DNA from: Kribbella catacumbae DSM 19601
Lineage (GTDB): Bacteria; Actinomycetota; Actinomycetes; Propionibacteriales; Kribbellaceae
NCBI RefSeq assembly: GCF_000372465.1
Contig: NZ_AQUZ01000046.1
Span: 1-64,000 of the forward strand
Length of the DNA: 64,000 bases
Reading direction: 5' to 3'
A model generated the notes under the pieces. It saw only the letters and a program-made list of their open reading frames with translations, ran no database searches and was not told the origin of the DNA. The position numbers and the translations under genes were made by a program. Position 1 is the first letter of the stretch. The number at the start of each line of letters is the position of its first letter. Below are positions 17,161 through 25,585 of the stretch, one piece after another.

Positions 17161-17252
17161 GCGGACCGCCACCACTACTGAACCCGACACCGATGCCTCG
17201 ACACGCCGAGGGAAGCGGTTGCTGGCGAGGTTTAGTAGTGGTGGCCGTCCGC
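17161..17252. repeat. Long inverted repeat (23-nt arms), probable bidirectional terminator
   Basis: Arm 17161-17183 and the reverse complement of arm 17230-17252 agree at 21 of 23 positions (core CGCCACCACTACT). The 46-nt loop contains a smaller hairpin, CCTCG..CGAGG. It lies directly before the end of the minus-strand protease gene (17260) and after the candidate RNA, so it may stop transcription from both sides. Confidence 0.65.
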
Positions 17253-17259
17253 CCGCTTC

Positions 17260-17943
17260 CTAGCGGATTCCGTAGAAACGCCGCAGCGTCTGCGTCACGG
17301 ACTTCCCGTTGGCGTCGGTCAGCTCGAGCTTCAGGCTCACGAAGTCACCGGCCGCCGTGTTGTCCACCGCCGCGACGACCTTCCGGCCATCGTTCTTCAC
17401 CGGTACGTCGACCCACGTCGCGCCATCGTCGTACGACGCCTGCACCCGGGCCGAGGTGAGCTTGCCGGGCCGGTACCACTCCCCCGCCGCGACCGTCACC
17501 GTGATCGGATAGTTCGCGACCCTGGGCGCGCGATCATTCGCGTCGACGGACAGGTCGTAGTCCGGGAAGAGCAGCGGCAGCGGCTTGCCCGCATCGGCCG
17601 ACGAGCTCTGCCAGCGCCAGCGAGTCTCGGCATCGGTCGGCGATTCCCAGACATACCCGTTCCGCTGCCAGTGGTGCAGCTTGTAGACGAGCTCGAGCTC
17701 ACTCGCCTCCGCCGGCACGTCCCAAAACCCTTGACCGAACCAGCCGTACTCGCCCAGCGAAACTCCGTCCGCGAGCAACTCGGTCGAACCCAGATCCAGG
17801 AACCCCTGCATCGAGAAGTGCCCGGCCTGCGTATCGGTCCAGCCCGGAAAGTTGCTCCACACGGTATTGCCCACCCTGCCCGCAGGGACCCTGGTCAGCC
17901 CGGTCGTCTGATCGCGCAGCATGCCCGGCCGCACCCCCGCCTT
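17260..17943 (-). pseudogene. C-terminal part of the S8 protease, separated by an in-frame TGA
   Basis: The reading frame continues in the same phase after the TGA at 17946-17944. KAGV leads into RPGMLRDQTTGLTRVPAGRVGN and about 220 further codons, ending LRRFYGIR. The content is beta-rich (VRVQASYDDGATWVDVPVKNDGRK) like the C-terminal domains of long secreted subtilases. No frameshift or other stop occurs in it, so the break is recent or is read through. A GTG at 17934 could nominally start a separate 224-residue protein, but it has no signal peptide and no visible ribosome site, so separate function is unlikely. Confidence 0.75.
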
Positions 17944-20613
17944 TCACCACGTCTCCGTGTGCCGGCTTCCCGGCCGGTACGCCGTCGCGGTCGACGTCAT
18001 CAAGGTCGCGAACGGCCACGACATGGAGTCGCTGTGTCCGACCATCTGGCTGACCTTCGTGCTCCTCTCCGCCGTGACGAGGTGCTCGACCCGGCCAGGC
18101 GCTGCGACCTGTCCGCGACTGCCTGTCGGGATCAGATTGAGGCTCCACGGCCGCCACACATCGACGTACTCCGAGTAGGTCGCGTTCTTTCCCGGCGTGT
18201 AGTAGGTGGCGTCGATCGAGGCGAGCTGACGGTCGCGCACCCGGTGAACAGTGCCACCCTTGACCTGCTTCGAGTGCGTGAACGCCAGGCTGTAGAGGTA
18301 CGGCGAGGGCGCTCCCTCGGGTGAGCCGAGTTGCCAGCCCTCGACCACCTCGTAGGTGCCGCGCTTGGCCTTCGATTTCGAGCCACCGAGGTAGACCGCC
18401 TTGACCGAGTTGCCGAAGGTTCGCGTGCTGGCCAGCACCCAGTCGTCGATCACCCGGCCGAAGGTGAGGCTGCCGCCACGGCGTACGGACGGGCGTTGGG
18501 TGGTCACCTTCGCCTCGGTTGCGCGGCGGGCGTCGTACGTGATGGTGGTGTTCTTGGTCAGCGTGATCTCGGGGTCGCCAAGGTAGGTATAGGACTCGAC
18601 TAGGCCGTCGGCGCTGGGTGTGGCGACGAGTGCCGACAGCGAGTAGGTGCCGGCCCGCAGGTGCAGAGTCGGGCTGATGCCGTCGAGGCCGGTGCCGTGG
18701 TTCGCGATGCTGTCCAGGTCGAAGACGTCCAGCGTGCTGATCGATGACGCTGGCTTGCCGTTGCGGTCGAGCACCTTGAAGGTGACGTCGACGTGCTGCG
18801 GTTCGAGGTAGAACCCAACAGGGGTGACGACCGTGCGGCCGTCGTTGCTGGTGGCAACCACTCGCGCGCTGACCGCGCCGTACAGGCCGTAGTCGAGCTT
18901 GGCGGCGGGATCGACGATCAGCGGAAGGTTCGCGGACTTGCCGGCCGGGATCGTCAGTGAGCTGGCGCCGAGTCTGGCCGCTGCCTTGGGCAACGGTTTG
19001 CCGTTGTTGCCGCGAACGTCGGCGGTGAATCGCAACGTCACCGGAGTCTTGCCGGAGTTCGTGTAGGTGAGTTGTTTGGTGGTCTGCTGCGATGGCTTGT
19101 GCGGCCAGGTGAAGGTGCCGAGGTCGACAGTGCCGGGACCGCTGACCTGCTGGCGGATCGCGTTGGCGATGTCGAGCTCGCCGGCGCCCTGGTCGTAGAT
19201 GCCGACCGTCGAGGCCGACCGCACCGTGCTCTGCAGCGCCGACTTCAACTGCTGACCGGTCCACGACGGATGCTGCTGCTTGAGAATCGCTGCCGCACCG
19301 GCGACGTGCGGCGTCGCCATCGACGTACCGCTCATGTCCGTGTACGCCGCATCGCCGCGCCCACCGGCCCTTGCCGCGGTGATGTCCACCCCCGGCGCAG
19401 CGATGTCCGGCTTGACGGTATGACTGCCCATCACTGGTCCGCGGCTGGAGAAGTCGGCAGTCGCCGAGGTCAGATCCGTCGCCGCCACCGTGAGTGCGGA
19501 TGCAGCGCAACCGGGGCTGGTAATCGTCTCGGCCGGTCCGTAAAGGTTGCCCGCAGCAACCACGATCAGTACGCCGGAACTCGCGCTGATCCGGTCGACG
19601 GCCGCTGCCATCGGGTCGGTGCAGTCGGCCGGCTCCGACGTACCGATACTCATGCTGATCACATCGGCGCCTTCAGCAACGGCCCATTCCATCCCGGCGA
19701 TGATCCACGACAGTTCGCCGCTCCCCGAGTCGTTCAGGACCTTGCCCGAGAGCAGTTGAGCGCCCGGCGCGACCCCCTTGTTCCGGCCGTCCGAGGCGAC
19801 GCCGCGACCCGCGACCGTCGACGACGTGTGCGTGCCGTGACCGTCGTGGTCCGCGGCATCGGGACTGTCGGTGAAGTTCTGTTGGGCCTTGACGGCACCG
19901 GCGAGGTCGGGATGCTCAGCGTCAACGCCGGTATCCAGTACTGCGACCGTGGCGCCCGAACCGTCGTACCCGGCCTGCCATGCCTGGGGCGCTCCGACGT
20001 ACGGGACGCTTTGGTCGAGGGTCTTGGTCACCTTCGCGTCCAGCCAGATCTTGTCGACCTCGGACTGCGCAGTGAGCGCTCTCCAGGTTTCCCGGGCGCG
20101 CTCCTTGCCGGTTCGCAACGCAGCGGCGCCGACGGAGGGGAGCGCTCTCGTCCTGGTCGAGCCGGCCGGGATCGCTTGCTGGGCCAGCGAACGGGTCGAG
20201 CGGTAGGTCGCGATGATCGGGATGCTCCGGGTGGACGCGTCGTCGTACCGCTGCCGGACCAGGGCGCTCACGTTGAACAGCGCCTTGTCGACCTTGCCGC
20301 GCTGGACGAGTTTCGCCGCGCTGTCCGGTACGACGTACAGGTCCTTGCCGACCGTGCGTGTTTCGTAGCCGGACTGGACCGGATCGATCGGGAGGAAGCG
20401 GACACTGCTCCGGCCCTGCCCGGCCGGAGTGAGCTGGACCTTGTCGCCGGTCAGCAACGTGATCGTCCTGGCGGCGTCGGCATCGGCTTGGACCGGCAGA
20501 GCCGGTGGGCCGGACTGGGCTTCGGGTTGTGGGATCGGCGCGGCCGTCGCCGGCACAAGGACTGCGGTCAGCAGCGCGGTCGCCGCCGCACCGACCAGGA
20601 ATCGGTGAACCAT
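17944..20613 (-). CDS. Secreted subtilisin-like (S8) serine peptidase, cut short by an in-frame TGA
   Basis: An 889-residue product begins MVHRFLVGAAATALLTAVLVPATAAP, a secretion signal, followed by a propeptide-like region. The catalytic triad is intact: Asp in VAVLDTGVDAEHPDLAG, His in DHDGHGTHTSSTVAG, Ser in GTSMATPHVAGAAAIL, with the oxyanion Asn region IVVAAGNLYGPA. Beta-rich accessory domains follow. The frame stops at TGA 17946-17944 after HTETW, yet homologous-looking sequence continues in phase to 17260, giving ~1118 codons in total. All catalytic parts precede the stop, so a truncated but possibly active enzyme may be made. ATG 20613 follows AAGGTGG. The gene is divergent to a LuxR-like regulator. 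Confidence 0.85.
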   Translation of the reverse strand: MVHRFLVGAAATALLTAVLVPATAAPIPQPEAQSGPPALPVQADADAARTITLLTGDKVQLTPAGQGRSSVRFLPIDPVQSGYETRTVGKDLYVVPDSAAKLVQRGKVDKALFNVSALVRQRYDDASTRSIPIIATYRSTRSLAQQAIPAGSTRTRALPSVGAAALRTGKERARETWRALTAQSEVDKIWLDAKVTKTLDQSVPYVGAPQAWQAGYDGSGATVAVLDTGVDAEHPDLAGAVKAQQNFTDSPDAADHDGHGTHTSSTVAGRGVASDGRNKGVAPGAQLLSGKVLNDSGSGELSWIIAGMEWAVAEGADVISMSIGTSEPADCTDPMAAAVDRISASSGVLIVVAAGNLYGPAETITSPGCAASALTVAATDLTSATADFSSRGPVMGSHTVKPDIAAPGVDITAARAGGRGDAAYTDMSGTSMATPHVAGAAAILKQQHPSWTGQQLKSALQSTVRSASTVGIYDQGAGELDIANAIRQQVSGPGTVDLGTFTWPHKPSQQTTKQLTYTNSGKTPVTLRFTADVRGNNGKPLPKAAARLGASSLTIPAGKSANLPLIVDPAAKLDYGLYGAVSARVVATSNDGRTVVTPVGFYLEPQHVDVTFKVLDRNGKPASSISTLDVFDLDSIANHGTGLDGISPTLHLRAGTYSLSALVATPSADGLVESYTYLGDPEITLTKNTTITYDARRATEAKVTTQRPSVRRGGSLTFGRVIDDWVLASTRTFGNSVKAVYLGGSKSKAKRGTYEVVEGWQLGSPEGAPSPYLYSLAFTHSKQVKGGTVHRVRDRQLASIDATYYTPGKNATYSEYVDVWRPWSLNLIPTGSRGQVAAPGRVEHLVTAERSTKVSQMVGHSDSMSWPFATLMTSTATAYRPGSRHTETW

Positions 20614-20758
20614 CGGACCACCTTCGAAGAGTTAGGACGGACTGCGCCGTAGTTCATCGCAAATCCGCCAGCCAAAGGGCCTGCGGTGCTGGCAAGATTG
20701 CGACAATTCCGGAATCTGCCAGGTGCAGACCGCCCGCGACCGTCGTCAAGGAGGCATC

Positions 20759-21736
20759 GTGCTCGACGTGCTCGGACTGGACGACGCCGAAGAACTGGCC
20801 TACCGCGCCCTCGTCGAGGTGCCGTCGTACGACGCCGGCAGCCTCGCCGAGCGCCTCGGCTGCCACCCCATCGAGGCAGCCCGCTCGCTGGCCGCGCTGG
20901 AGACGCTGGGCCTGGCTGCCCGCTCCAGCGGCGGCACCGACCGGTACGTCGCGTCGCCGCCCTCGGTGGCCCTTGCTGCATTGGCAGTGCAGCGCGAGGA
21001 GGAGCTCCGGCGTGCCCAGCGGGAGATCGAGTCGCTGACCGAGGTCTACCGGGGCACTGACACCGACAGGTCCGTGAGCGACGTGGTGGACGTGGTCCGC
21101 GGCGCCAAGGCGGTTGGTCAGCGCTTCGCCCAGCTGCAGATGGCTGCACGCGAAGAAGTGCTCGGCTTCGTCAAGGCGGAGATCGCGGTCGTCCCGCCCG
21201 AGGAGAACACCGAGGAAGACGCTGCAGTCACCCGCGGCGTCCGGTACCGGGTAGTGATCGAGCGCAGCTCGTTCGAACGGCCGGGCTTCTTCGCTGCAGC
21301 TTCTGACTCCCTGCAAGCTGGCGAAGAGGTCCGGGTCGTCCAGGAGCTGCCGATCCGTCTACTGATCGTGGATCGCCGCATAGCGCTGGTCCCGCTGCTG
21401 TCGGGGTCGGATCGCAGTATCGGCGCCCTGATAGTCCACCGCAGCGGCATGCTGGACGCACTGATCGCACTGTTCGACAGGGTGTGGCGTGACGGCCTAC
21501 CGCTGGTCCTTGGAACCGACGGCGTCGTCGAAGGTCGCACCGGCGACAGCTTGCCGGAGCTGGACGCCCGCATCCTCGGCCTACTGCTGGCAGGGCTCAC
21601 GGACCAGGCAGTAGCGAACCAGCTCGGCTTGTCGATGCGCACGGTCCAACGCCGCGTCCGTGCCCTGATGGACCTCGTCTCAGCCGACACCCGCCTGCAG
21701 CTGGGCTTCCACGCGGCTAGGCGCGGCTGGATCTAG
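20759..21736 (+). CDS. LuxR/TrmB-type helix-turn-helix regulator
   Basis: The 325-residue protein begins at GTG 20759 behind an AAGGAGG site. The N-terminal VLGLDDAEELAYRALVEVPSYDAGSLAERLGCHPIEAARSLAALETLGLA is a TrmB-like winged helix. The middle may be a sensor region related to phospholipase-D-like TrmB domains. The C-terminus is a LuxR-type DNA-binding helix-turn-helix (LDARILGLLLAGLTDQAVANQLGLSMRTVQRRVRALMDLV). Proteins of this design often sit beside secreted subtilases in actinomycetes. It is divergent from the protease with a 145-nt shared promoter region, so it probably regulates it. Confidence 0.82.
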   Translation: MLDVLGLDDAEELAYRALVEVPSYDAGSLAERLGCHPIEAARSLAALETLGLAARSSGGTDRYVASPPSVALAALAVQREEELRRAQREIESLTEVYRGTDTDRSVSDVVDVVRGAKAVGQRFAQLQMAAREEVLGFVKAEIAVVPPEENTEEDAAVTRGVRYRVVIERSSFERPGFFAAASDSLQAGEEVRVVQELPIRLLIVDRRIALVPLLSGSDRSIGALIVHRSGMLDALIALFDRVWRDGLPLVLGTDGVVEGRTGDSLPELDARILGLLLAGLTDQAVANQLGLSMRTVQRRVRALMDLVSADTRLQLGFHAARRGWI

Positions 21737-21758
21737 TGCCGGATCTCGGGGTCCGGTC

Positions 21759-21771
21759 GGGGGCATCCCCC
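21759..21771 (+). terminator. Short GC hairpin after the regulator gene
   Basis: GGGGG-CAT-CCCCC at 21759-21771 lies 23 nt after the stop of the LuxR-like gene and before the ABC ATPase gene. No T tract follows, so this is a modest call. Confidence 0.4.
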
Positions 21772-21865
21772 TGTCGCTGCCGGCTGTCCTAGGAGCAGAC
21801 TCGGAGCACTATCGACGGCTTCTGGGGGAGGAGGCCGCTGATCAGCCAGGGAGGGCGATCGGCAC

Positions 21866-22603
21866 ATGGATGGACAGACGACTGTCGTACGGGCGGACGA
21901 GTTGCACCGCACGTACGGCGAGGGGGATACCGCGGTCAACGCGTTGCGTGGCGTCGGGGTGGACATCACGGCCGGGCAGCTGACCGCGGTGATGGGGCCG
22001 TCCGGTTCGGGCAAGTCGACCTTGATGCACATCCTGGCCGGGTTGGACAAGCCGACCACGGGAACGGTCCAGGTCGGCGGCACCGAGATCACCACCCTCG
22101 GCGACGACGACCTGACCAAGCTGCGCCGCAAGCACATCGGGTTCATCTTCCAGTTCTTCAACCTGCTGCCGATGCTGACCGCTCGCGACAACATCGTGCT
22201 GCCGTTGACGATCGCCGGCCAGAAACCAGATCCGGCGTACTTCGACGAGCTGGTCGCGCGGGTCGGACTGACCGACCGGCTCACCCATCGCCCGGCCGAG
22301 CTGTCCGGTGGCCAGCAGCAGCGGGTCGCGATCGCTCGCGCGCTGGTGTCCCGGCCGACGGTGATCTTCGCCGACGAGCCGACCGGCAACCTCGACTCCC
22401 GGACCAGCAACGAGATCCTGCAGCTGATGCGCGGTTCGGTCGACGAGTACGGCCAGACGACGGTGATGGTGACCCACGACGCCAAGGCGGCCGCGATGGC
22501 CGACCGGGTGCTCTACCTGGCCGACGGCGTGATCGTGAAGGAGACCGGGCGGACCGACCAGCACGAGATCCTGCAGATCATCGACTCGCTGGACCTGCAG
22601 TGA
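21866..22603 (+). CDS. ABC transporter ATP-binding protein, MacB/LolD type
   Basis: The 245-residue ATPase has all motifs: Walker A GPSGSGKST, Q-loop FIFQFFNLLPMLTARDN, signature LSGGQQQRVAIARAL, Walker B VIFADEPTGNLDS and the H-loop VTHDAKAAA. The pattern is that of ATPases serving FtsX-type permeases. ATG 21866 follows a GGGAGGG site. The permease gene starts 53 nt downstream on the same strand. It would energise mechanotransmission or export of a lipid, peptide or drug across the membrane. Confidence 0.95.
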   Translation: MDGQTTVVRADELHRTYGEGDTAVNALRGVGVDITAGQLTAVMGPSGSGKSTLMHILAGLDKPTTGTVQVGGTEITTLGDDDLTKLRRKHIGFIFQFFNLLPMLTARDNIVLPLTIAGQKPDPAYFDELVARVGLTDRLTHRPAELSGGQQQRVAIARALVSRPTVIFADEPTGNLDSRTSNEILQLMRGSVDEYGQTTVMVTHDAKAAAMADRVLYLADGVIVKETGRTDQHEILQIIDSLDLQ

Positions 22604-22610
22604 GCAGCAA

Positions 22611-22664
22611 CGCAGTACGGGTGCTGTCGATCGGCGACGCAGTACGGGGGTTGTCGTGATCGGC
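22611..22664 (+). repeat. Two-copy 27-bp repeat at the ATPase-permease junction
   Basis: The 11-mer CGCAGTACGGG occurs at 22611-22621 and 22638-22648. The surrounding 27-bp units are partly alike, and the second overlaps the GTG start of the permease (22656). The same word is frequent elsewhere in the window. Confidence 0.5.
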
Positions 22665-25436
22665 TTCGCGTTGCGCGGCCTGCTGGCCCGGAAGCTGCGC
22701 ACCGCGCTGACCGCGATCGGCGTCGTCCTCGGGGTGGCGCTGGTGTCGGGAACGTATGTGCTGACCGACTCGATCTCGACCGCGTTCGACTCGATCTTCT
22801 CCGAGAACTACAAGAACACCGACGCGGCGATCACCGGCAAGACCGCTTTCGACGTACCGGCTGACGGGACTGTCCCGGCGCCGTCGTTCGACGAGTCGCT
22901 GCTGGCCACGGTCGCCAAGCTGCCCGAAGTCGGCGTGGCCGGCGGTGCGGTCGCGGGCGAGGCGCAACTGATCGGCAAGGACGGCAAGGCGATCGTCTTC
23001 GGCGGTGCGCCGAACCTTGGCTTCAGCATCGATCGGGACCGGCCGGAGTTCAACTCGCTCGCGCTGGTGAAGGGCGACTGGCCGGGACCCGACCAGGTCG
23101 TGATCGACACCCAGACCGCCTCGAAGAAGGGGTTCTCGACCGGCGACACGATCGGCGTCCAGGCCCGCGGCCAGGTCCAGCCGATGCGGATCTCCGGGCT
23201 GGTCGAGTTCGGTGCGGTCTCCTCGATCGGCGGCGCGACGCTGGCCGGCTTCCAGTTGCCGACCGCGCAGCGGCTGTTCGACAAGCCGGGCAAGCTCGAC
23301 CAGATCCTGCTGAAGGCCAAGAGCGGTACTTCTCCGCAGCAGCTCATCGACGCCGTCCAGAAGACTCTGCCCGAAGGCACACAGGTCCGGTCCGCCGACG
23401 ACCAGGCGGCCGAGGACGCGGCTGGGACGAGCGACTTCCTGACCTTCTTCCGGACCTTCCTGCTGGTGTTCGGCGGGATCGCGCTGTTCGTCGGATCGTT
23501 CGTGATCGCGAACTCCCTGTCGATCACGATCGCGCAGCGGACCCGCGAGTTCGCCACCCTGCGCACACTCGGCGCTTCGCGGCGCCAAGTCATGAACTCG
23601 GTGGTGCTCGAAGCACTCGCGACGGGGGTGGTGGCAGCGGTCGCCGGGCTGTTCCTTGGTCTGGGGATCGCGACCGGGTTGTTCAAGATCTTCGACGCGG
23701 CTGGGCTGACGCTGCCCAACAACGGACTGGTGTTCCGCCCTCGGACCGTCGTCGTCGCGCTGACTGTCGGCATCCTGGTGACGTTGCTGGCCAGCCTGCG
23801 CCCGGCTTGGCGAGCCACTCGCGTACCGCCGATCGCTGCCGTCCGCGAAGGGGCGAAGCTGCCGCCTGGACGCTTCCAGCGCTATCGCGCGCTCGGTGCC
23901 GCGCTGCTCACCCTTGCAGGGATCGCGCTTGTAGTCGTCGGGTTGTTCGTCGATGGGTTGAGCACTGGCAGCTTGCTGGCGGCGTTGGCGATCGGCGTAC
24001 TGCTGATCTTCGTCGGGATCGCGCTGTTCGCGGCACGGTTGGTCCGTCCGCTCGCGGCTGCGTCCGATCCGGTCGCGCGTGGGTCTGTGCTGGTCCTGAG
24101 CATCTTGGCCTGGCCGCTGTTCTCGTTGCCGTACTGGCTGCTGCGCCGCGGCTTCTGGGGACCGGGGGCCACCGGCAAACGGATCGGCGGGTTCGTGCTT
24201 GGCGCAGTACTGAATCCGGTGCTGCTCGTGGTCGTCACAGCCATGGCCGTACGCCGAAAGGCGAGTTCGTGGCAGCCCGAATGGCCTGCGGAGCTCCCCG
24301 GCGTACTGACTGATCGGCCCGCGGCTGGAATCGGTGGGCAGAACAGCAAGCGCGATCCGCACCGGACAGCATCGACCGCTGCCGCGCTGATGATCGGTTT
24401 GGCCCTCGTCACGCTGGTGGCGACGCTCGGCGCGGGCATCATCAAGCCGTTCGAGGATGCCGTCGACCGGATCTTCAGCGGCGACTACGCGGTCGCGGCC
24501 CAGAACAACTTCAGCCCGCTCCCGCCGACGGTCGCCGCCGCGGTCGCGACCGTGCCCGGGGTCCAGGCGGTGTCCAGTGTGCGTACCGGGCAAGGCCAGG
24601 CGTTCGACGAGTCGATCCCGATCACCGCGATCGACAGCCAGGCACCGACCGTGCTCAGCTTCGACTGGAAGAGCGGATCCCAGGCGACCCTCGGCGAGCT
24701 GGGCGCGAACGGGGCGATCCTCGACGAGGAGTACGCCGAGAAGCACAACCTGCAGCTCGGCTCGCAGTTCGCGATGACAACGGTCGCGGGCCGTACGCTC
24801 CAGCTGACCGTGCGCGGCATCTTCACACCGCCGGCGGGTGGTTCTCCGTTCGGCAACGTGACGATCTCGACCGCGACCTTCGACGCGAGCAGCCCGCAGC
24901 CACTGAACCTCATGACCTTCCTGACAATGGACGGTGGCGTGACAGCCGCGAACACCGCGGCTCTCGAGTCGGCGCTGTCCGCCTTCCCGAACGCCAAGGC
25001 GCAGACGCGCGAGCAGTTCAAGACCGCGCAGTCGGACGGCATCAAGAGTCTGCTGAACGTGCTCTACGTGCTGCTCGCGCTGTCGGTGCTGGTCAGCCTG
25101 TTCGGCATCGTCAACACGCTCGTACTGACCGTCTTCGAGCGAACCCGCGAGCTCGGCATGCTGCGCGCGATCGGGCTGACCCGGCGGCAGGTGAAACGGA
25201 TGATCCGGCACGAGAGCGTGATCACCGCGCTGATCGGGGCGGTGATCGGGATCCTGCTCGGCCTCGGCCTGGCGTCACTGCTCGCGGCCCGCCTGGACGA
25301 GGTCAGCTTCGCCGTACCGACCGGGCAGCTGGTCATCTTCGCCATCGTCTCGGTCGTCGTCGGCATCTTCGCCGCCATCTGGCCGGCCCGCCGCGCCGCC
25401 CGGCTGAACCCCTTGGAGGCGCTGCAATACGAGTAG
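22656..25436 (+). CDS. ABC transporter permease with two FtsX domains
   Basis: The 926-residue membrane protein begins at GTG 22656 with the typical MIGFALRGLLARKLRTALTAIGVVLGVALVSGTY helix. An extracellular MacB-PCD-like domain follows. A first FtsX domain has QRTREFATLRTLGASRRQVMNSVVLEAL, then internal helices, a second extracellular domain, and a second FtsX domain has ERTRELGMLRAIGLTRRQVKRMIRHESV, ending ARRAARLNPLEALQYE. This is the actinobacterial long FtsX-like permease that works with the ATPase directly upstream. The likely cargo is a lipid, antimicrobial or cell-wall component; the sequence does not say which. Confidence 0.93.
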   Translation: MIGFALRGLLARKLRTALTAIGVVLGVALVSGTYVLTDSISTAFDSIFSENYKNTDAAITGKTAFDVPADGTVPAPSFDESLLATVAKLPEVGVAGGAVAGEAQLIGKDGKAIVFGGAPNLGFSIDRDRPEFNSLALVKGDWPGPDQVVIDTQTASKKGFSTGDTIGVQARGQVQPMRISGLVEFGAVSSIGGATLAGFQLPTAQRLFDKPGKLDQILLKAKSGTSPQQLIDAVQKTLPEGTQVRSADDQAAEDAAGTSDFLTFFRTFLLVFGGIALFVGSFVIANSLSITIAQRTREFATLRTLGASRRQVMNSVVLEALATGVVAAVAGLFLGLGIATGLFKIFDAAGLTLPNNGLVFRPRTVVVALTVGILVTLLASLRPAWRATRVPPIAAVREGAKLPPGRFQRYRALGAALLTLAGIALVVVGLFVDGLSTGSLLAALAIGVLLIFVGIALFAARLVRPLAAASDPVARGSVLVLSILAWPLFSLPYWLLRRGFWGPGATGKRIGGFVLGAVLNPVLLVVVTAMAVRRKASSWQPEWPAELPGVLTDRPAAGIGGQNSKRDPHRTASTAAALMIGLALVTLVATLGAGIIKPFEDAVDRIFSGDYAVAAQNNFSPLPPTVAAAVATVPGVQAVSSVRTGQGQAFDESIPITAIDSQAPTVLSFDWKSGSQATLGELGANGAILDEEYAEKHNLQLGSQFAMTTVAGRTLQLTVRGIFTPPAGGSPFGNVTISTATFDASSPQPLNLMTFLTMDGGVTAANTAALESALSAFPNAKAQTREQFKTAQSDGIKSLLNVLYVLLALSVLVSLFGIVNTLVLTVFERTRELGMLRAIGLTRRQVKRMIRHESVITALIGAVIGILLGLGLASLLAARLDEVSFAVPTGQLVIFAIVSVVVGIFAAIWPARRAARLNPLEALQYE

Positions 25437-25585
25437 CGCTGAGTAGTTTTCGCCACCGTAGGTAAGGACATGACGGCGAGGGGTCACCATTCGGCCTCTT
25501 ATCGGCTACCTTCACGAGGGCCGGGGTATCCCTGAGCGGGACATCATCGGCACCGCCCTTGGCCCCTACGTGTTAGGAACCCCTC

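Noticed and set aside
17699-19510. Frameshift as the cause of the protease break
   Set aside because: The frame before and after the TGA at 17944-17946 is the same, so the break is a stop codon, not a shift.
21759-21771. Binding site rather than terminator for the GGGGG-CAT-CCCCC hairpin
   Set aside because: It is too short and has no second copy near a promoter; the modest terminator call is kept.
22578-25211. Long minus-strand open frame opposite the FtsX permease
   Set aside because: The composition (Arg, Gln, Asp, His rich) has no family motif, and the plus strand holds clear ABC permease motifs throughout.
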